A stretch of DNA of 64,000 nucleotides from an uncultured Collinsella sp. (GCA_900549715.1 URPK01000006.1:1-64000); one strand, 5' to 3'; shown: positions 7,744-16,678, numbered from the stretch's first letter. Program-made: numbers and translations. The notes: a model not told the origin generated them from the letters alone.

Positions 7744-8634
7744 ATGCAGCTTTCTCAACTCGAATACCTTCAAGCGGTAGCGAACTATGGCGGCGTGCGC
7801 AAAGCGGCTCGCGCCGTTCATGTGAGTCCGCAGGCCGTTTCGTCGGCAATCAAAAAGTTGGAATCTGAGTATCAGATTGGTTTGCTCGACCGATCGGCGG
7901 GGGAGGCTGTTTTGTCTCCGGCGGGCAGAGAATTTGCGCGTCGTGCACGCGTGATCCTGGCACAAGTCGACGATCTCAAAAAGTACGCTCAATCGAGGGG
8001 CGACGGCGTCTCCCCCGATGGCCACTTTCGTCTTTACGCCCCCTGCCTTCATGGGCGGGGGCGCCTTTTTGCCGAAAACTGGTATGACTCGTTTGAACGC
8101 TCGCACCCTCAGATTCATCTTGATGTGTGGCATCAGCCAACGGCAACATGCTTTGAATCACTTATACTTGGAATTTCGGACGCGGCTATCTCGTTTGAGG
8201 AACCACGGGACAGCGTCCTTTCTTCAAAATATTTGGGTGAAAAGGAGCTCAAGGTTCTTTCATGCCCAGCGGGTCATCAATCTGTTGACGCTATGACCAT
8301 TCGTGAGTTACTGGGCGGCAGGCTTGCTGTTCCCATTAATTTGTCACCCTGTCTCAATGCGATTAACCAATGCCCTGAAGCCCAGCTCGTCAATTTTCGC
8401 TTCCGTGATGTTGAATACGGAAGCAGGGCTCAGACTGAGTTTCTTCAAGGCGGGGGATTGATATTGAGTTTGTCTGGGTCCCCTCTCGCATCGGATGGGT
8501 CAGAAGTGAGTGAGTGCTCCATTGAAGGTTCGCGTGATGTAACCTTGCCTATCTACTTTTGCTATCGGCAGAATTCCTGGACTGATCGACACCAGACGGT
8601 TTTTCTGCACCTATTGCGTCACCTTGCTTCGTGA
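7744..8634 (+). CDS. LysR family transcriptional regulator
   Basis: Predicted 296-residue LysR-type regulator. The winged helix-turn-helix is at residues 1-60 (LSQLEYLQAVANYGGVRKAA then SPQAVSSAIKKLESEY), followed by the linker helix and a periplasmic-binding-protein-like effector domain. Base composition is visibly lower in GC than the genes before it, with more T-ending codons, and the following MFS gene shares this. The pair may have been acquired together. The effector is unknown, and the adjacent transporter is the obvious candidate target. Confidence 0.9.
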   Translation: MQLSQLEYLQAVANYGGVRKAARAVHVSPQAVSSAIKKLESEYQIGLLDRSAGEAVLSPAGREFARRARVILAQVDDLKKYAQSRGDGVSPDGHFRLYAPCLHGRGRLFAENWYDSFERSHPQIHLDVWHQPTATCFESLILGISDAAISFEEPRDSVLSSKYLGEKELKVLSCPAGHQSVDAMTIRELLGGRLAVPINLSPCLNAINQCPEAQLVNFRFRDVEYGSRAQTEFLQGGGLILSLSGSPLASDGSEVSECSIEGSRDVTLPIYFCYRQNSWTDRHQTVFLHLLRHLAS

Positions 8635-8753
8635 GATTAATTGGCTTCGAGACGTCAAGTGATTATTGACGCCTTGTAACACATAACTGACAGCTTTGCC
8701 CTCATGCTTTTCCAAGATTCCGATTTAGATTGCTGACTCTTGGAGGGCGGAGT

Positions 8754-9914
8754 ATGAAAAACCGTACGACTTTGCTTTATATGATGTTCGTTTTCCTGTC
8801 GAACTTCAGCACCATCTTGTATTTCCTAACTGTCTACCTTGAGTTCGTCGGGCTTTCGATGGTAGCGATTTCTAGCATGATGATTGCATACCAAGTGAGC
8901 AAGTTCATCCTTGAAGTTCCCACTGGCTATATTGCTGATAGGTTTGGACGAAAGACAAGCGGTCTCGTTGGCGTCGTGGGAATGCTTGGATACTACGCCG
9001 CCCTGCTTCTCGTCCGTTCTCCTCTGCTTTTAATCGGCGCGTTTGCTCTTAAAGGTTTTGCCGTTGCATGTGTGAGCGGATCCATAGAAGCGATTTACAT
9101 TGACAGCGTCTCTCAGGACCAGCTCGTAAGGCTTAATGTCGTTGAGCGATTTGTTTTCTATGCCTCTTATGCCATTTCCGCTTGTGTGGGCGGCTTCATT
9201 TCGTCTGTCGGTGCATATCTCATTGGTCTTTCGGCGGATGTCATCGCAATGGTGTTGACGTTGGTTGTCGTTATCTGCATTCCTGAGATGCGAAGAGGGG
9301 GCACTGCGGCGATACCTGAGCGTGGAATGAGCCCGAAGATGATCGGTGCCGCTATTGCCTGTAATGGCGTTCTTCGGTCAGCGTTCATCATGGACTGTTC
9401 TCAGGCATTTGCCTTCGTCGCCCTGGAAGACTTCTTCTCACTGTTGCTTGCGGGTCGCGGAATGAATGCCGTCGCTTCGGGCGTGACCATTGCGGTTCAG
9501 CTCCTTGCCTCCGCCTCCATAGGGTTTATTGTGCCCAGCGCGATTACTCGTGTCGACAAGGGCCGTTTTGCGCGTATTTGCGGCATCATTCGCTTAGTAT
9601 TGACAGCTTTGTTTTTGATTCCCCTTACTCCGGTTAATTTGCTGCCCGTGTTCTATGTGCTGCAGACGGTTGCGTACTCGTTGTTTGCCCCAATCAAATA
9701 CTCAATTTTTCAAAATGCTGCCGATTCTTCGATGCGCTGTTCACTGATTTCGGTTCAAAGCCAGATGGTGGCGGTGGGTGCCGTTCTTTTCTATCTGCTC
9801 AACGCTGTGTTGAGTAGCGTTGCGGGCATTCGAGTCGTATTGCTTGTTGCGCTCGGGATTTCTTCCCTGGTGTATATCCCCGCGCTATTTCGTCTTACAA
9901 GTCAAAGGCCGTGA
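8754..9914 (+). CDS. Major facilitator superfamily transporter
   Basis: Predicted 386-residue membrane transporter with about 12 hydrophobic segments. The loop between segments 2 and 3 has the MFS motif A form GYIADRFGRKTSG (about residues 60-72). The ATG at 8754 follows a TTGGAGGGCGG ribosome site; the frame opens a few codons earlier without one. It lies 119 bases behind the LysR gene on the same strand and shares its lower GC. Drug or metabolite export is likely for this type, but no substrate can be inferred. A terminator follows. Confidence 0.88.
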   Translation: MKNRTTLLYMMFVFLSNFSTILYFLTVYLEFVGLSMVAISSMMIAYQVSKFILEVPTGYIADRFGRKTSGLVGVVGMLGYYAALLLVRSPLLLIGAFALKGFAVACVSGSIEAIYIDSVSQDQLVRLNVVERFVFYASYAISACVGGFISSVGAYLIGLSADVIAMVLTLVVVICIPEMRRGGTAAIPERGMSPKMIGAAIACNGVLRSAFIMDCSQAFAFVALEDFFSLLLAGRGMNAVASGVTIAVQLLASASIGFIVPSAITRVDKGRFARICGIIRLVLTALFLIPLTPVNLLPVFYVLQTVAYSLFAPIKYSIFQNAADSSMRCSLISVQSQMVAVGAVLFYLLNAVLSSVAGIRVVLLVALGISSLVYIPALFRLTSQRP

Positions 9915-9947
9915 GTATTTGGGCATCGATAACTTATATATCAACGC

Positions 9948-9985
9948 AATAAACCCGAGCGCGAGGGCGTTTGGGTTTATTATTG
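9948..9985 (+). terminator. Terminator after the MFS gene
   Basis: AATAAACCC pairs with GGGTTTATT, with further pairing inside the loop. The A-rich left and T-rich right flanks make it plausible in both directions. Confidence 0.65.
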
Positions 9986-10034
9986 AAGCGTATGTAACCT
10001 GGCGGCGCCACACCGCCTGTTAGTAGGGAGACAC

Positions 10035-11213
10035 ATGAACGTTCTGGTCGTCAACGCAGGATCTTCGACCCTTAAGTATCAGGTCATCGATACCAAGTCC
10101 CACAAGGTGTCCGCAAAGGGCTCCTGCGAGCGCGTCTGCTTTACCGGCGGTACCTTCACCCACGCTGCCAACGGCTCCAAGAAGGTGACCGAGAACATCG
10201 AGTTCCCCGACCACAAGGTCGCCATCGAGGTCGTCCTGAAGGACCTTGAGGCCAACGGCGTCAAGATCGAGGGCATCGGCCACCGTATCGTTCAGGGCGG
10301 TTGGTACTTCGGCGATTCCTCCCTCGTCGACGAGGACGTCCTCGCCAAGATCCGCGAGGTCGCTCCGCTCGCCCCGCTGCACAACAACCCCGAGGCCAAC
10401 GTTATTGAGTACTGCCTCGAGCAGTATCCCGACCTGCCCAACGTCACGGTCTACGACACTGCTTTCCACTTCAATATGCCCGAGGTCGCCAAGACCTACG
10501 CCCTGCCCAAGGACGTCTGCGACAAGCTGCACATCCGTAAGTACGGCGCCCACGGCACCAGCTACCGTTACATCTCCAAGAAGGTTGCCGAGATGACCAA
10601 CGGCGAGGCTCGCAAGGTCGTCGTGTGCCACATCGGTTCCGGCGCTTCCCTGTGCGCCATCGAGGACGGCAAGTGCATGGACACCACCATGGGCCTGACG
10701 CCGCTCGACGGTGTCATGATGGGCACCCGCTGCGGCTCCATCGACCCTGCTACCGTGTGCTACCTGCAGCGCGAAGGCGGCTACACCTTCGACGAGGTCG
10801 ACGAGATGATGAACAAGAAGTCCGGCCTTTTGGCTGTGACCGGCGGCAAGACCAACGACTGCCGCAATGTCGAGGAACTCGCCGCTGCCGGCGACCCCGA
10901 GGCCCAGCTCGCCTTCGATATGTTCGTCTACAAGATTGCCGCCAAGGCCGCCGAGATGGCCACTTCCATGTGCGGCATGGACACCCTGGTCTTTACCGCC
11001 GGCATCGGCGAGCACGCTCCGGCCGTTCGCGCCGGTGTGGCCGACCGTCTGGCCTTTATGGGCGTTAAGATGGACCATGCCCGTAACGCTCTGCGTGGCG
11101 ACGGCGCTTGGTGCCTGTCTGCCAAGGATTCCAAGGTCAAGATCTTCGTCATCCCCACGGATGAGGAGTTCATGATCGCTTCCGACGTCGAGCGCATCGT
11201 CAGCGGTAAGTAA
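10035..11213 (+). CDS. ackA: Acetate kinase, copy 1
   Basis: Predicted 392-residue ASKHA-fold kinase converting acetyl phosphate and ADP to acetate and ATP. The N-terminal signature MNVLVVNAGSSTLKYQ contains Asn7. HRIVQGG, TAFHFNMPE and RKYGAHGTS follow, and the nucleotide-binding segments GSGASL, DTTMGLTPLDGVMMGTRCGSIDP and FTAGIGE are intact. The usual HGTSH segment reads HGTSY here, unlike copy 2. A GGGAG ribosome site lies 7 bases before the ATG. The gene has its own terminator. A second acetate kinase gene follows in tandem and pta lies beyond it on the other strand, so these genes form the acetyl-CoA to acetate branch of fermentation. Confidence 0.95.
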   Translation: MNVLVVNAGSSTLKYQVIDTKSHKVSAKGSCERVCFTGGTFTHAANGSKKVTENIEFPDHKVAIEVVLKDLEANGVKIEGIGHRIVQGGWYFGDSSLVDEDVLAKIREVAPLAPLHNNPEANVIEYCLEQYPDLPNVTVYDTAFHFNMPEVAKTYALPKDVCDKLHIRKYGAHGTSYRYISKKVAEMTNGEARKVVVCHIGSGASLCAIEDGKCMDTTMGLTPLDGVMMGTRCGSIDPATVCYLQREGGYTFDEVDEMMNKKSGLLAVTGGKTNDCRNVEELAAAGDPEAQLAFDMFVYKIAAKAAEMATSMCGMDTLVFTAGIGEHAPAVRAGVADRLAFMGVKMDHARNALRGDGAWCLSAKDSKVKIFVIPTDEEFMIASDVERIVSGK

Positions 11214-11227
11214 TTTATGCAAGGGGA

Positions 11228-11266
11228 GGGGACTGGATGGCCTTGTGCCGTTCAGCCCCCTTTTAT
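11228..11266 (+). terminator. Terminator after acetate kinase copy 1
   Basis: GGGGACTG pairs with CAGCCCCC, with internal GG/CC pairing, then TTTTAT. It separates the two tandem ackA genes into two transcription units, at least partly. Confidence 0.75.
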
Positions 11267-11377
11267 GCTCTTTGGGCGAAGAGTTTAATAGATATTTATT
11301 GGATTCTGATAACTTCTTATTAAGGGTACGGCCGCCTTATAGGTTTGCCGACCGTACTGTAATCACGAAGGAGTCTC

Positions 11378-12556
11378 ATGAACGTACTTGTTGTCAACGC
11401 CGGCAGCTCGAGCCTTAAATATCAGCTTTTGGATACCGATACCCGCGAGGTTTTCGCCAAGGGCAACTGCGAGCGTATCGGCTCGGAGATGGGCATCTTT
11501 GGCCACTCCGAGAACGGTGGTGCCAAGCAGACCGAGGAGATTCCTTTTCCTGATCATCGCTGCGCCATTGCGCGCGTGCTCGAGGAGCTCGAGAAGACCG
11601 ACTTTACGATCGACGGCATCGGCCACCGTATCGTTCAGGGTGGCTGGCACTTCGATGATTCCGCGGTCGTCGACGATGAGGTCATGGCTAAGATCCTTGA
11701 GGTGGCCCCGCTCGCCCCGCTGCACAATTACGGCGAGGCCGCGGCAATCGAATATTGCCGCGAGAAGTATCCGGAGCTGCCCAACGTGGCTGTCTTCGAT
11801 ACCTCGTTCCACATGACCATGCCCGAGGTCGCCTACACCTACGCCCTGCCCAAGGACGTGTGCGACAAGTACCACGTGCGCAAGTACGGCGCCCACGGTA
11901 CGAGCCACCGCTACGAGTGGATGATGGCCAAAGAGATCCTGGGCTCGCGCTGCCACCGTCTGCTCTCGTGCCATTTGGGCAACGGCGCTTCGCTTGCCGC
12001 CATCGAGGACGGTGTGTGCCGCGACACCACGATGGGCCTCACGCCGCTTGACGGCCTGATGATGGGAACCCGCTGCGGCTCCATCGACCCGGCTACCGTG
12101 TGCTACCTGCAGCGCGAGGGCGGCTACAGCTACCAGGAAGTCGACGACATGATGAACAAGCAGTCCGGTCTGCTTGCCATCTCGGGTATCTCCAACGATG
12201 CCCGCGACATTCGTGCGCGCGCCTCTGAGGGTGACGAGCGCTGCCTGCTCGCCTTCGATATGTTCGCATACAAGGCCATGCAGCAGGCTGGTTCCATGAT
12301 TGCCTCCATGGCGGGCGTGGACACCATTACCTTTACCGCCGGCATCGGCGAGAATGACTGGTCGATCCGCAAGGCCTTCTGCGACTGCTTTGAGTGGCTG
12401 GGCGTGCACATCGACAACAACAAGAACCGCGAGGCCGTGGGCAACGGCCCACAGGTCATCAGCGCCGCCGGTTCCGCCGTCACGGTCATGGTCATTCCCA
12501 CCGACGAGGAATACATGATCGCCCACGACGTTGAGCGCCTGACCGCGAACAACTAG
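11378..12556 (+). CDS. ackA: Acetate kinase, copy 2
   Basis: Predicted 392-residue acetate kinase, the same length as copy 1 but clearly diverged throughout, so this is an old tandem duplication. The signature MNVLVVNAGSSSLKYQ, HRIVQGG, TSFHMTMPE, RKYGAHGTSHRYEW, DTTMGLTPLDGLMMGTRCGSIDP and FTAGIGE are all present, and the HGTSH histidine missing from copy 1 is kept. An AAGGAG ribosome site precedes the ATG. The 160-base spacer before it is AT-rich and carries a GTACGG/CCGTAC inverted repeat (about 11327-11358). The two copies may differ in expression or acyl preference. Confidence 0.95.
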   Translation: MNVLVVNAGSSSLKYQLLDTDTREVFAKGNCERIGSEMGIFGHSENGGAKQTEEIPFPDHRCAIARVLEELEKTDFTIDGIGHRIVQGGWHFDDSAVVDDEVMAKILEVAPLAPLHNYGEAAAIEYCREKYPELPNVAVFDTSFHMTMPEVAYTYALPKDVCDKYHVRKYGAHGTSHRYEWMMAKEILGSRCHRLLSCHLGNGASLAAIEDGVCRDTTMGLTPLDGLMMGTRCGSIDPATVCYLQREGGYSYQEVDDMMNKQSGLLAISGISNDARDIRARASEGDERCLLAFDMFAYKAMQQAGSMIASMAGVDTITFTAGIGENDWSIRKAFCDCFEWLGVHIDNNKNREAVGNGPQVISAAGSAVTVMVIPTDEEYMIAHDVERLTANN

Positions 12557-12576
12557 CGCTCATTTGCAATTAAACG

Positions 12577-12612
12577 AAAGGCCTCCAGAGCAACGACTCA
12601 GGAGGCCTTTTT
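12577..12612 (+). terminator. Terminator after acetate kinase copy 2
   Basis: AAAGGCCTCC pairs with GGAGGCCTTT around a 14-base loop, then T-run. A textbook intrinsic terminator. Confidence 0.9.
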
Positions 12613-12659
12613 GCTAGCAGGCGGACGGCGGAAACCCTATCCCATTTCGAGCGCAAATT

Positions 12660-12805
12660 CTGGGACACGCTTTCCGGTTGAGGCACGTTGCGGAAAGTGC
12701 GACCCACAATAAAGCAAAATTCCGTCCCGCAGTTTCCCAAACAGGCCCCAAGGGGAAACTGCATCCCAAAATTCGCCTTCAAACTGGGATACGCTTTCCG
12801 CTTGA
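12660..12805. repeat. Array of degenerate palindromes with a direct repeat
   Basis: A 22-base string (CTGGGA, one variable base, then ACGCTTTCCG and TTGA) occurs at 12660 and again at 12784 with two mismatches. Between them lie two inverted repeats: TGGGACACGCTTTCCG with a near-complement at 12691-12706, and GCAGTTTCCC (12729-12738) with GGGAAACTGC (12753-12762). No gene is seen from 12613 to 12961. This looks like worn copies of a mobile palindrome. Confidence 0.5.
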
Positions 12806-12961
12806 ACAGCCGCCGATCTGCAGCACGTCTCGCAGATCCAAAGTGGCCATATCCGCAACGCCTTCGCTCCCAACAATTGCACCCATCCATTCAGATCCTC
12901 AGCCCCAGCTCGTAGCCAAGCCGCCGTCCACTCCAGATGCCCTGAATTCTTCGTAGCAGTA

Positions 12962-13092
12962 GAAGGCCGTACGGGCTGACCCCTGAAAACACTCCGCAGA
13001 CCAGAAACGCCCCCGTTCGTAGCTCCGAAGGAGCAGAACGGGGGCGTTTCATTGGTCGAGGACGTTTTCAGGGGTCAGCCCGTACGGCCTTC
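12962..13092. repeat. Nested long inverted repeat element (29-bp perfect arms)
   Basis: Arms at 12962-12990 and 13064-13092 are perfect 29-bp complements containing GGGCTGACCCCTG. Inside lies a second perfect 14-bp stem (13005-13018 with 13036-13049) and inside that a GCTCC/GGAGC stem, so the whole 131 bp can fold as one hairpin. It lies between convergent ackA and pta. The architecture recalls REPIN or MITE elements; it may also end both transcripts. Confidence 0.8.
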
Positions 13093-13107
13093 GGGCGAGT
13101 GCGTACG

Positions 13108-14088
13108 CTACTCAGCCATCTGAGCCTGGACGGCGGTGATGGCCACGACACCCACGATGTCGTCGGCAGAGCAGCCGCGCGAAAGGTCGTTAACCGGCTT
13201 GGCGATGCCCTGCAGGATGGGGCCGTAGGCATCGGCGCCGGCGAAGCGCTGGACCAGCTTGTAGCCGATGTTGCCGGCCTCGAGGTCGGGGAACACAAGC
13301 ACGTTGGCCTTGCCGGCAACGGAGGAGCCGGGAGCCTTGAGCTGGGCGACGGTGGGAACGATGGCGGCGTCGAGCTGCAGGTCGCCATCGATGGCGAGCT
13401 CGGGAGCCTTCTCCTTGCAGAACTTCACGGCCTCTTGGACCTTCTTGGCGACCTCGCCGCCGGCGGAGCCCATGGTGGAGTAGGAGAGCATGGCCACGTG
13501 CGGCTCAACATTGCCCATAAAGGTGGACCAGGAGTGAGCGGAGGCGATGGCGATCTCGGAGAGCTCGTCGGAGGACGGGTTGATGTTGAGGCCGCAGTCG
13601 GCGAAGATCAGCGTACCGTCGGTGCCGAACTGCGGGGTGTCGGTGCACATCACGAAGAAGGCCGAGACCAGCTTGGTGCCCGGGGCGGTCTTAAGGATCT
13701 GCAGCGCGGGGCGCAGGGTATCGGCGGTGGAGTGGCAGGCGCCGGAGACCAGGCCGTCGGCGTCACCCATCTTGACCATCATGGTGCCAAAGTAGGTGGC
13801 GTCCATCACCTGGGCGCGAGCCTGCTCGATGGTGACACCCTTCTTGGCGCGGAGCTCGGCAAACTTCTGCGCGTACTCCTCGTGCTTCTCGGCATTGCGC
13901 GGGTCGATGACGGTGGCGCCGGGAACGTTGATCTCGTCGGGGTTGCCCAGGATGACGATCTTTGCCAGGCCCTCCTCGATGATCTTGGTGGCCGCGACGA
14001 TGGTGCGCGGATCCTCGCCCTCGGGCAGGACGATCGTCTTAAGGTCGGCCTTGGCGGCAGACTTCATACGGTTAAGGAAATCGCTCAT
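13108..14088 (-). CDS. pta: Phosphate acetyltransferase
   Basis: Predicted 326-residue enzyme interconverting acetyl-CoA and phosphate with acetyl phosphate and CoA, the partner of acetate kinase. The length is that of the short, single-domain Pta type. Family segments KTIVLPEGEDPRT, the glycine-rich DGLVSGACHSTADTLRPALQI and the C-terminal LVQRFAGADAYGPILQG with NDLSRGCSADDIV are present. An AAGGAG ribosome site precedes the ATG. It converges on the two acetate kinase genes, separated by the nested inverted repeat. Confidence 0.95.
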   Translation of the reverse strand: MSDFLNRMKSAAKADLKTIVLPEGEDPRTIVAATKIIEEGLAKIVILGNPDEINVPGATVIDPRNAEKHEEYAQKFAELRAKKGVTIEQARAQVMDATYFGTMMVKMGDADGLVSGACHSTADTLRPALQILKTAPGTKLVSAFFVMCTDTPQFGTDGTLIFADCGLNINPSSDELSEIAIASAHSWSTFMGNVEPHVAMLSYSTMGSAGGEVAKKVQEAVKFCKEKAPELAIDGDLQLDAAIVPTVAQLKAPGSSVAGKANVLVFPDLEAGNIGYKLVQRFAGADAYGPILQGIAKPVNDLSRGCSADDIVGVVAITAVQAQMAE

Positions 14089-14140
14089 GTTACTCCTTAC
14101 AAGCGTTTCACTAAGCTCCAGGCGCCCGGCTGTTCACGAA

Positions 14141-14163
14141 TAAACCCGCTGCTAGCGGGTTTA
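14141..14163. promoter_or_regulatory. Perfect hairpin in the pta upstream region
   Basis: TAAACCCGCT, a GCT loop and AGCGGGTTTA form a perfect 10-bp stem about 55 bases upstream of the pta start. No T-run follows, so a leader hairpin or operator is as likely as a terminator. Two TATAAT strings in opposite orientation (14216-14221 minus, 14236-14241 plus) lie upstream and could be the -10 boxes of pta and glf. Confidence 0.4.
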
Positions 14164-14320
14164 CCTTTCAATAATGTACGCCGCGGTGCTTGAGCTTTCC
14201 TTGTGTGGCAAGCTCATTATAGGACGCATTAGCGCTATAATCGCTCTGATAAATATGTCTCGACGTATGTTCGAGAAAAAGCCCAGTTAAAAAGAGTGTG
14301 GCTTTTGACAAGGAGTATCG

Positions 14321-15523
14321 ATGCAGATTACCTCAGGCCTGCCTGAAGGCTTTAACGCCGGCGCGTACGACATGATTGTCGTCGGTGCTGGATATGCCGG
14401 TGCCGTTTGCGCCCGCCGTCTTGCCGAGACCATCGGCTATCGTGTTGCCGTTTTGGAGCGCCGTAGCCACATTGCGGGCAATGCCTATGACTGCGCTGAC
14501 GAGGCCGGAATCCTGATCCACGAGTACGGTCCGCATATCTATCACACCTTTAACGAGCGCGTGCACAATTTCCTGTCGCGCTTTACCAAGTGGACGGATT
14601 ATCAGCACAAGGTGCTCGCCAACATCAACGGTACCCTTATGCCCGTGCCCTTCAACCATGCGAGTCTCAAGCTCGCCTTTGGTGATGAGCGCGGCGAGGA
14701 GCTGTATCAGAAGCTCGTGGAGACCTTTGGCAAGGATGTCAAAGTGCCCATCATGGAGCTGCGTAAGAAGAACGACCCCGACTTGGCCGAGGTCGCCGAT
14801 TACGTCTACGAGAACGTCTTTTTGCATTACACCATGAAGCAGTGGGGCCAGACGCCCGACCAGATCGATCCCTCGATCACCGGCCGCGTTCCCGTCTTTG
14901 TGGGCGACGATGACCGCTACTTCCCGCAGGCCCCCTTCCAGGGTATGCCGCAGGATGGCTACACGGCGCTGTTTGAGCACATGCTCGACCACGACCTGAT
15001 TGATGTGTTCTGCGACGTGGATGCTCGCGATCTCTTCGAGATCGACGAGACAACCGTCAAGGTCGACGGCAAGGTCTACGGCGGCGAGATCGTCTATACC
15101 GGTCCGCTCGATGAGCTGTTCAACCTCGACCTGGGCGCGCTGCCGTACCGCACGCTCGACATGAAGTTCGAGACGCTCGATATGGATCAGTTCCAGCCCG
15201 TGGGCACCGTCAACTACACCACGAGCGAGGACTACACCCGCATTACCGAGTTCAAGAACATGACTGGTCAGGTCCTGCCCGGCAAGACCACCATCATGAA
15301 GGAGTACTCCAAGGCCTATACGCCCGGCTCGGGCGAGACGCCGTATTACGCCATTCTTGAGCCCGAGAACCGTGAGCTCTATGAGCGCTATCTTGAGCGC
15401 GTCCAGAACCTGACAAACTTCCACCCGGTGGGTCGTCTGGCCGAGTATCGTTACTACGATATGGATGCCGTGACCAATTCCGCCCTCGATCTTTCGGATG
15501 AGATTATCGCCTGCCATGCATAA
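14321..15523 (+). CDS. glf: UDP-galactopyranose mutase
   Basis: Predicted 400-residue flavoenzyme converting UDP-galactopyranose to UDP-galactofuranose for cell-surface glycans. The FAD-binding loop is VVGAGYAGAVCARRLAE (about residues 21-37), followed by LERRSHIAGNAYD and the family segment HEYGPHIYHT. The aromatic YFPQAPFQGMPQDGY and the C-terminal GRLAEYRYYDMD segments match the family. An AAGGAG ribosome site precedes the ATG. A glycosyltransferase gene overlaps its last codons, which suggests that galactofuranose-containing polymer is made here, although the transferase need not itself use galactofuranose. Confidence 0.93.
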   Translation: MQITSGLPEGFNAGAYDMIVVGAGYAGAVCARRLAETIGYRVAVLERRSHIAGNAYDCADEAGILIHEYGPHIYHTFNERVHNFLSRFTKWTDYQHKVLANINGTLMPVPFNHASLKLAFGDERGEELYQKLVETFGKDVKVPIMELRKKNDPDLAEVADYVYENVFLHYTMKQWGQTPDQIDPSITGRVPVFVGDDDRYFPQAPFQGMPQDGYTALFEHMLDHDLIDVFCDVDARDLFEIDETTVKVDGKVYGGEIVYTGPLDELFNLDLGALPYRTLDMKFETLDMDQFQPVGTVNYTTSEDYTRITEFKNMTGQVLPGKTTIMKEYSKAYTPGSGETPYYAILEPENRELYERYLERVQNLTNFHPVGRLAEYRYYDMDAVTNSALDLSDEIIACHA

Positions 15524-16547
15524 AGTCATAACATTCGGTATTCCCTCGTATAACGCCGCTAAGGACATGGACCATTGCATCACCTCCATCTTGGAGGGGA
15601 GCAATTATGCCACCGATATCGAGATTATCGTGGTGGACGACGGCTCCAAGGATGAGACGGCCGCCAAGGCCGACGAGTGGGAGGCCCGTTATCCTGGAAT
15701 CATCCGCGCGGTGCACCAGGAGAATGGCGGCCACGGTATTGCCGTCCTTTCGGGTCTGCGCGAGGCGCAGGGCACCTACTACAAGGTTGTCGACTCGGAC
15801 GACTGGCTTGACGGCGCTGCCCTTTCGACCATGCTGTCGATTCTGCGCGGCTTTGAAGAGCGCGACCAGCGCGTTGACCTGTTTATCTCGAACTACGTGT
15901 ACGAGAAGGTTTACGAGGGTACGCATACGGCCATTGGTTACAAGTTTGCCCTGCCTCGAAAAAAGATCTTTACCTGGGACCAGATCGGCCATTTCCGTTT
16001 GGACCAGAATCTGCTCATGCACAGCCTGTGCTATCGCACGGATGTGCTGCGCGAGTCCAACCTGCCCATGCCGCCGCACACGTTCTATGTGGACAACATC
16101 TACGCCTACGTGCCGCTGCCGCGTTGCAAGACCATGTACTACGCCGACATCGACCTCTATCGCTACTTTATCGGTCGCGAGGGCCAGAGCGTCAACGAGG
16201 CCACGATGGTCAAGCGCCTGGACCAGCAGTTCCGTGTGACGCGCATCATGATGGAGTCGTTCCACCTGTACAGCGATGTTGAGTCGTCGCGTCTGCGCTC
16301 GTACATGATGGGTTATTTCACTATGATGATGGCGATCTGCTCGGTGCTCACCAAGCTTTCCGACGAGGATTGCGCCGACGAGCGCCTGAAGACGCTGTGG
16401 GCGGACCTGAAGGCCTACGATGAGCGCATGTATCGTCGTGCTCGCTACGGCGTGGTCGGCTTCTTCACCAACCTCCGCGGTCGCGCCGGAGACAAAACCA
16501 CACTTGGCCTATACCGTCTTGCCTCAAAGATCTTCAAATTCAACTAG
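15516..16547 (+). CDS. Family 2 glycosyltransferase
   Basis: Predicted 343-residue GT-A fold glycosyltransferase acting on a nucleotide sugar. The N-terminus gives the family pattern: ITFGIPSYNAAKDM, IIVVDDGSKDETA and KVVDSDDWL, including the metal-binding DSD. The ATG at 15516 overlaps the last 8 bases of glf and makes the protein begin MHKVITFGIPSYN, as in relatives; an ATG 18 bases earlier is possible. The glf-glycosyltransferase coupling points to surface polysaccharide synthesis. The sugar donor and acceptor cannot be told. A nested inverted repeat follows the stop. Confidence 0.88.
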   Translation: MHKVITFGIPSYNAAKDMDHCITSILEGSNYATDIEIIVVDDGSKDETAAKADEWEARYPGIIRAVHQENGGHGIAVLSGLREAQGTYYKVVDSDDWLDGAALSTMLSILRGFEERDQRVDLFISNYVYEKVYEGTHTAIGYKFALPRKKIFTWDQIGHFRLDQNLLMHSLCYRTDVLRESNLPMPPHTFYVDNIYAYVPLPRCKTMYYADIDLYRYFIGREGQSVNEATMVKRLDQQFRVTRIMMESFHLYSDVESSRLRSYMMGYFTMMMAICSVLTKLSDEDCADERLKTLWADLKAYDERMYRRARYGVVGFFTNLRGRAGDKTTLGLYRLASKIFKFN

Positions 16548-16569
16548 GGCAGAAACGCTCGGGTAACGG

Positions 16570-16678
16570 GGACCCCTGGTCCTTAACTTGCTACTTCGAA
16601 CAGTCCTGCGCAAGACGGAGGCGCCACTGGCGCCTCCTTTGCGTGCGGAACTCGTATCAAGTTAAGGACCAGGGGTCC
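16570..16678. repeat. Nested inverted repeat element (21-bp perfect arms)
   Basis: Arms 16570-16590 and 16658-16678 are perfect complements containing GGACCCCTGGTCC, itself palindromic. Inside is a perfect 9-bp stem (GGAGGCGCC, ACT loop, 16617-16637). It stands just after the glycosyltransferase gene. The overall plan matches the elements at 12962 and 16771 but the sequence is unrelated. Confidence 0.8.
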
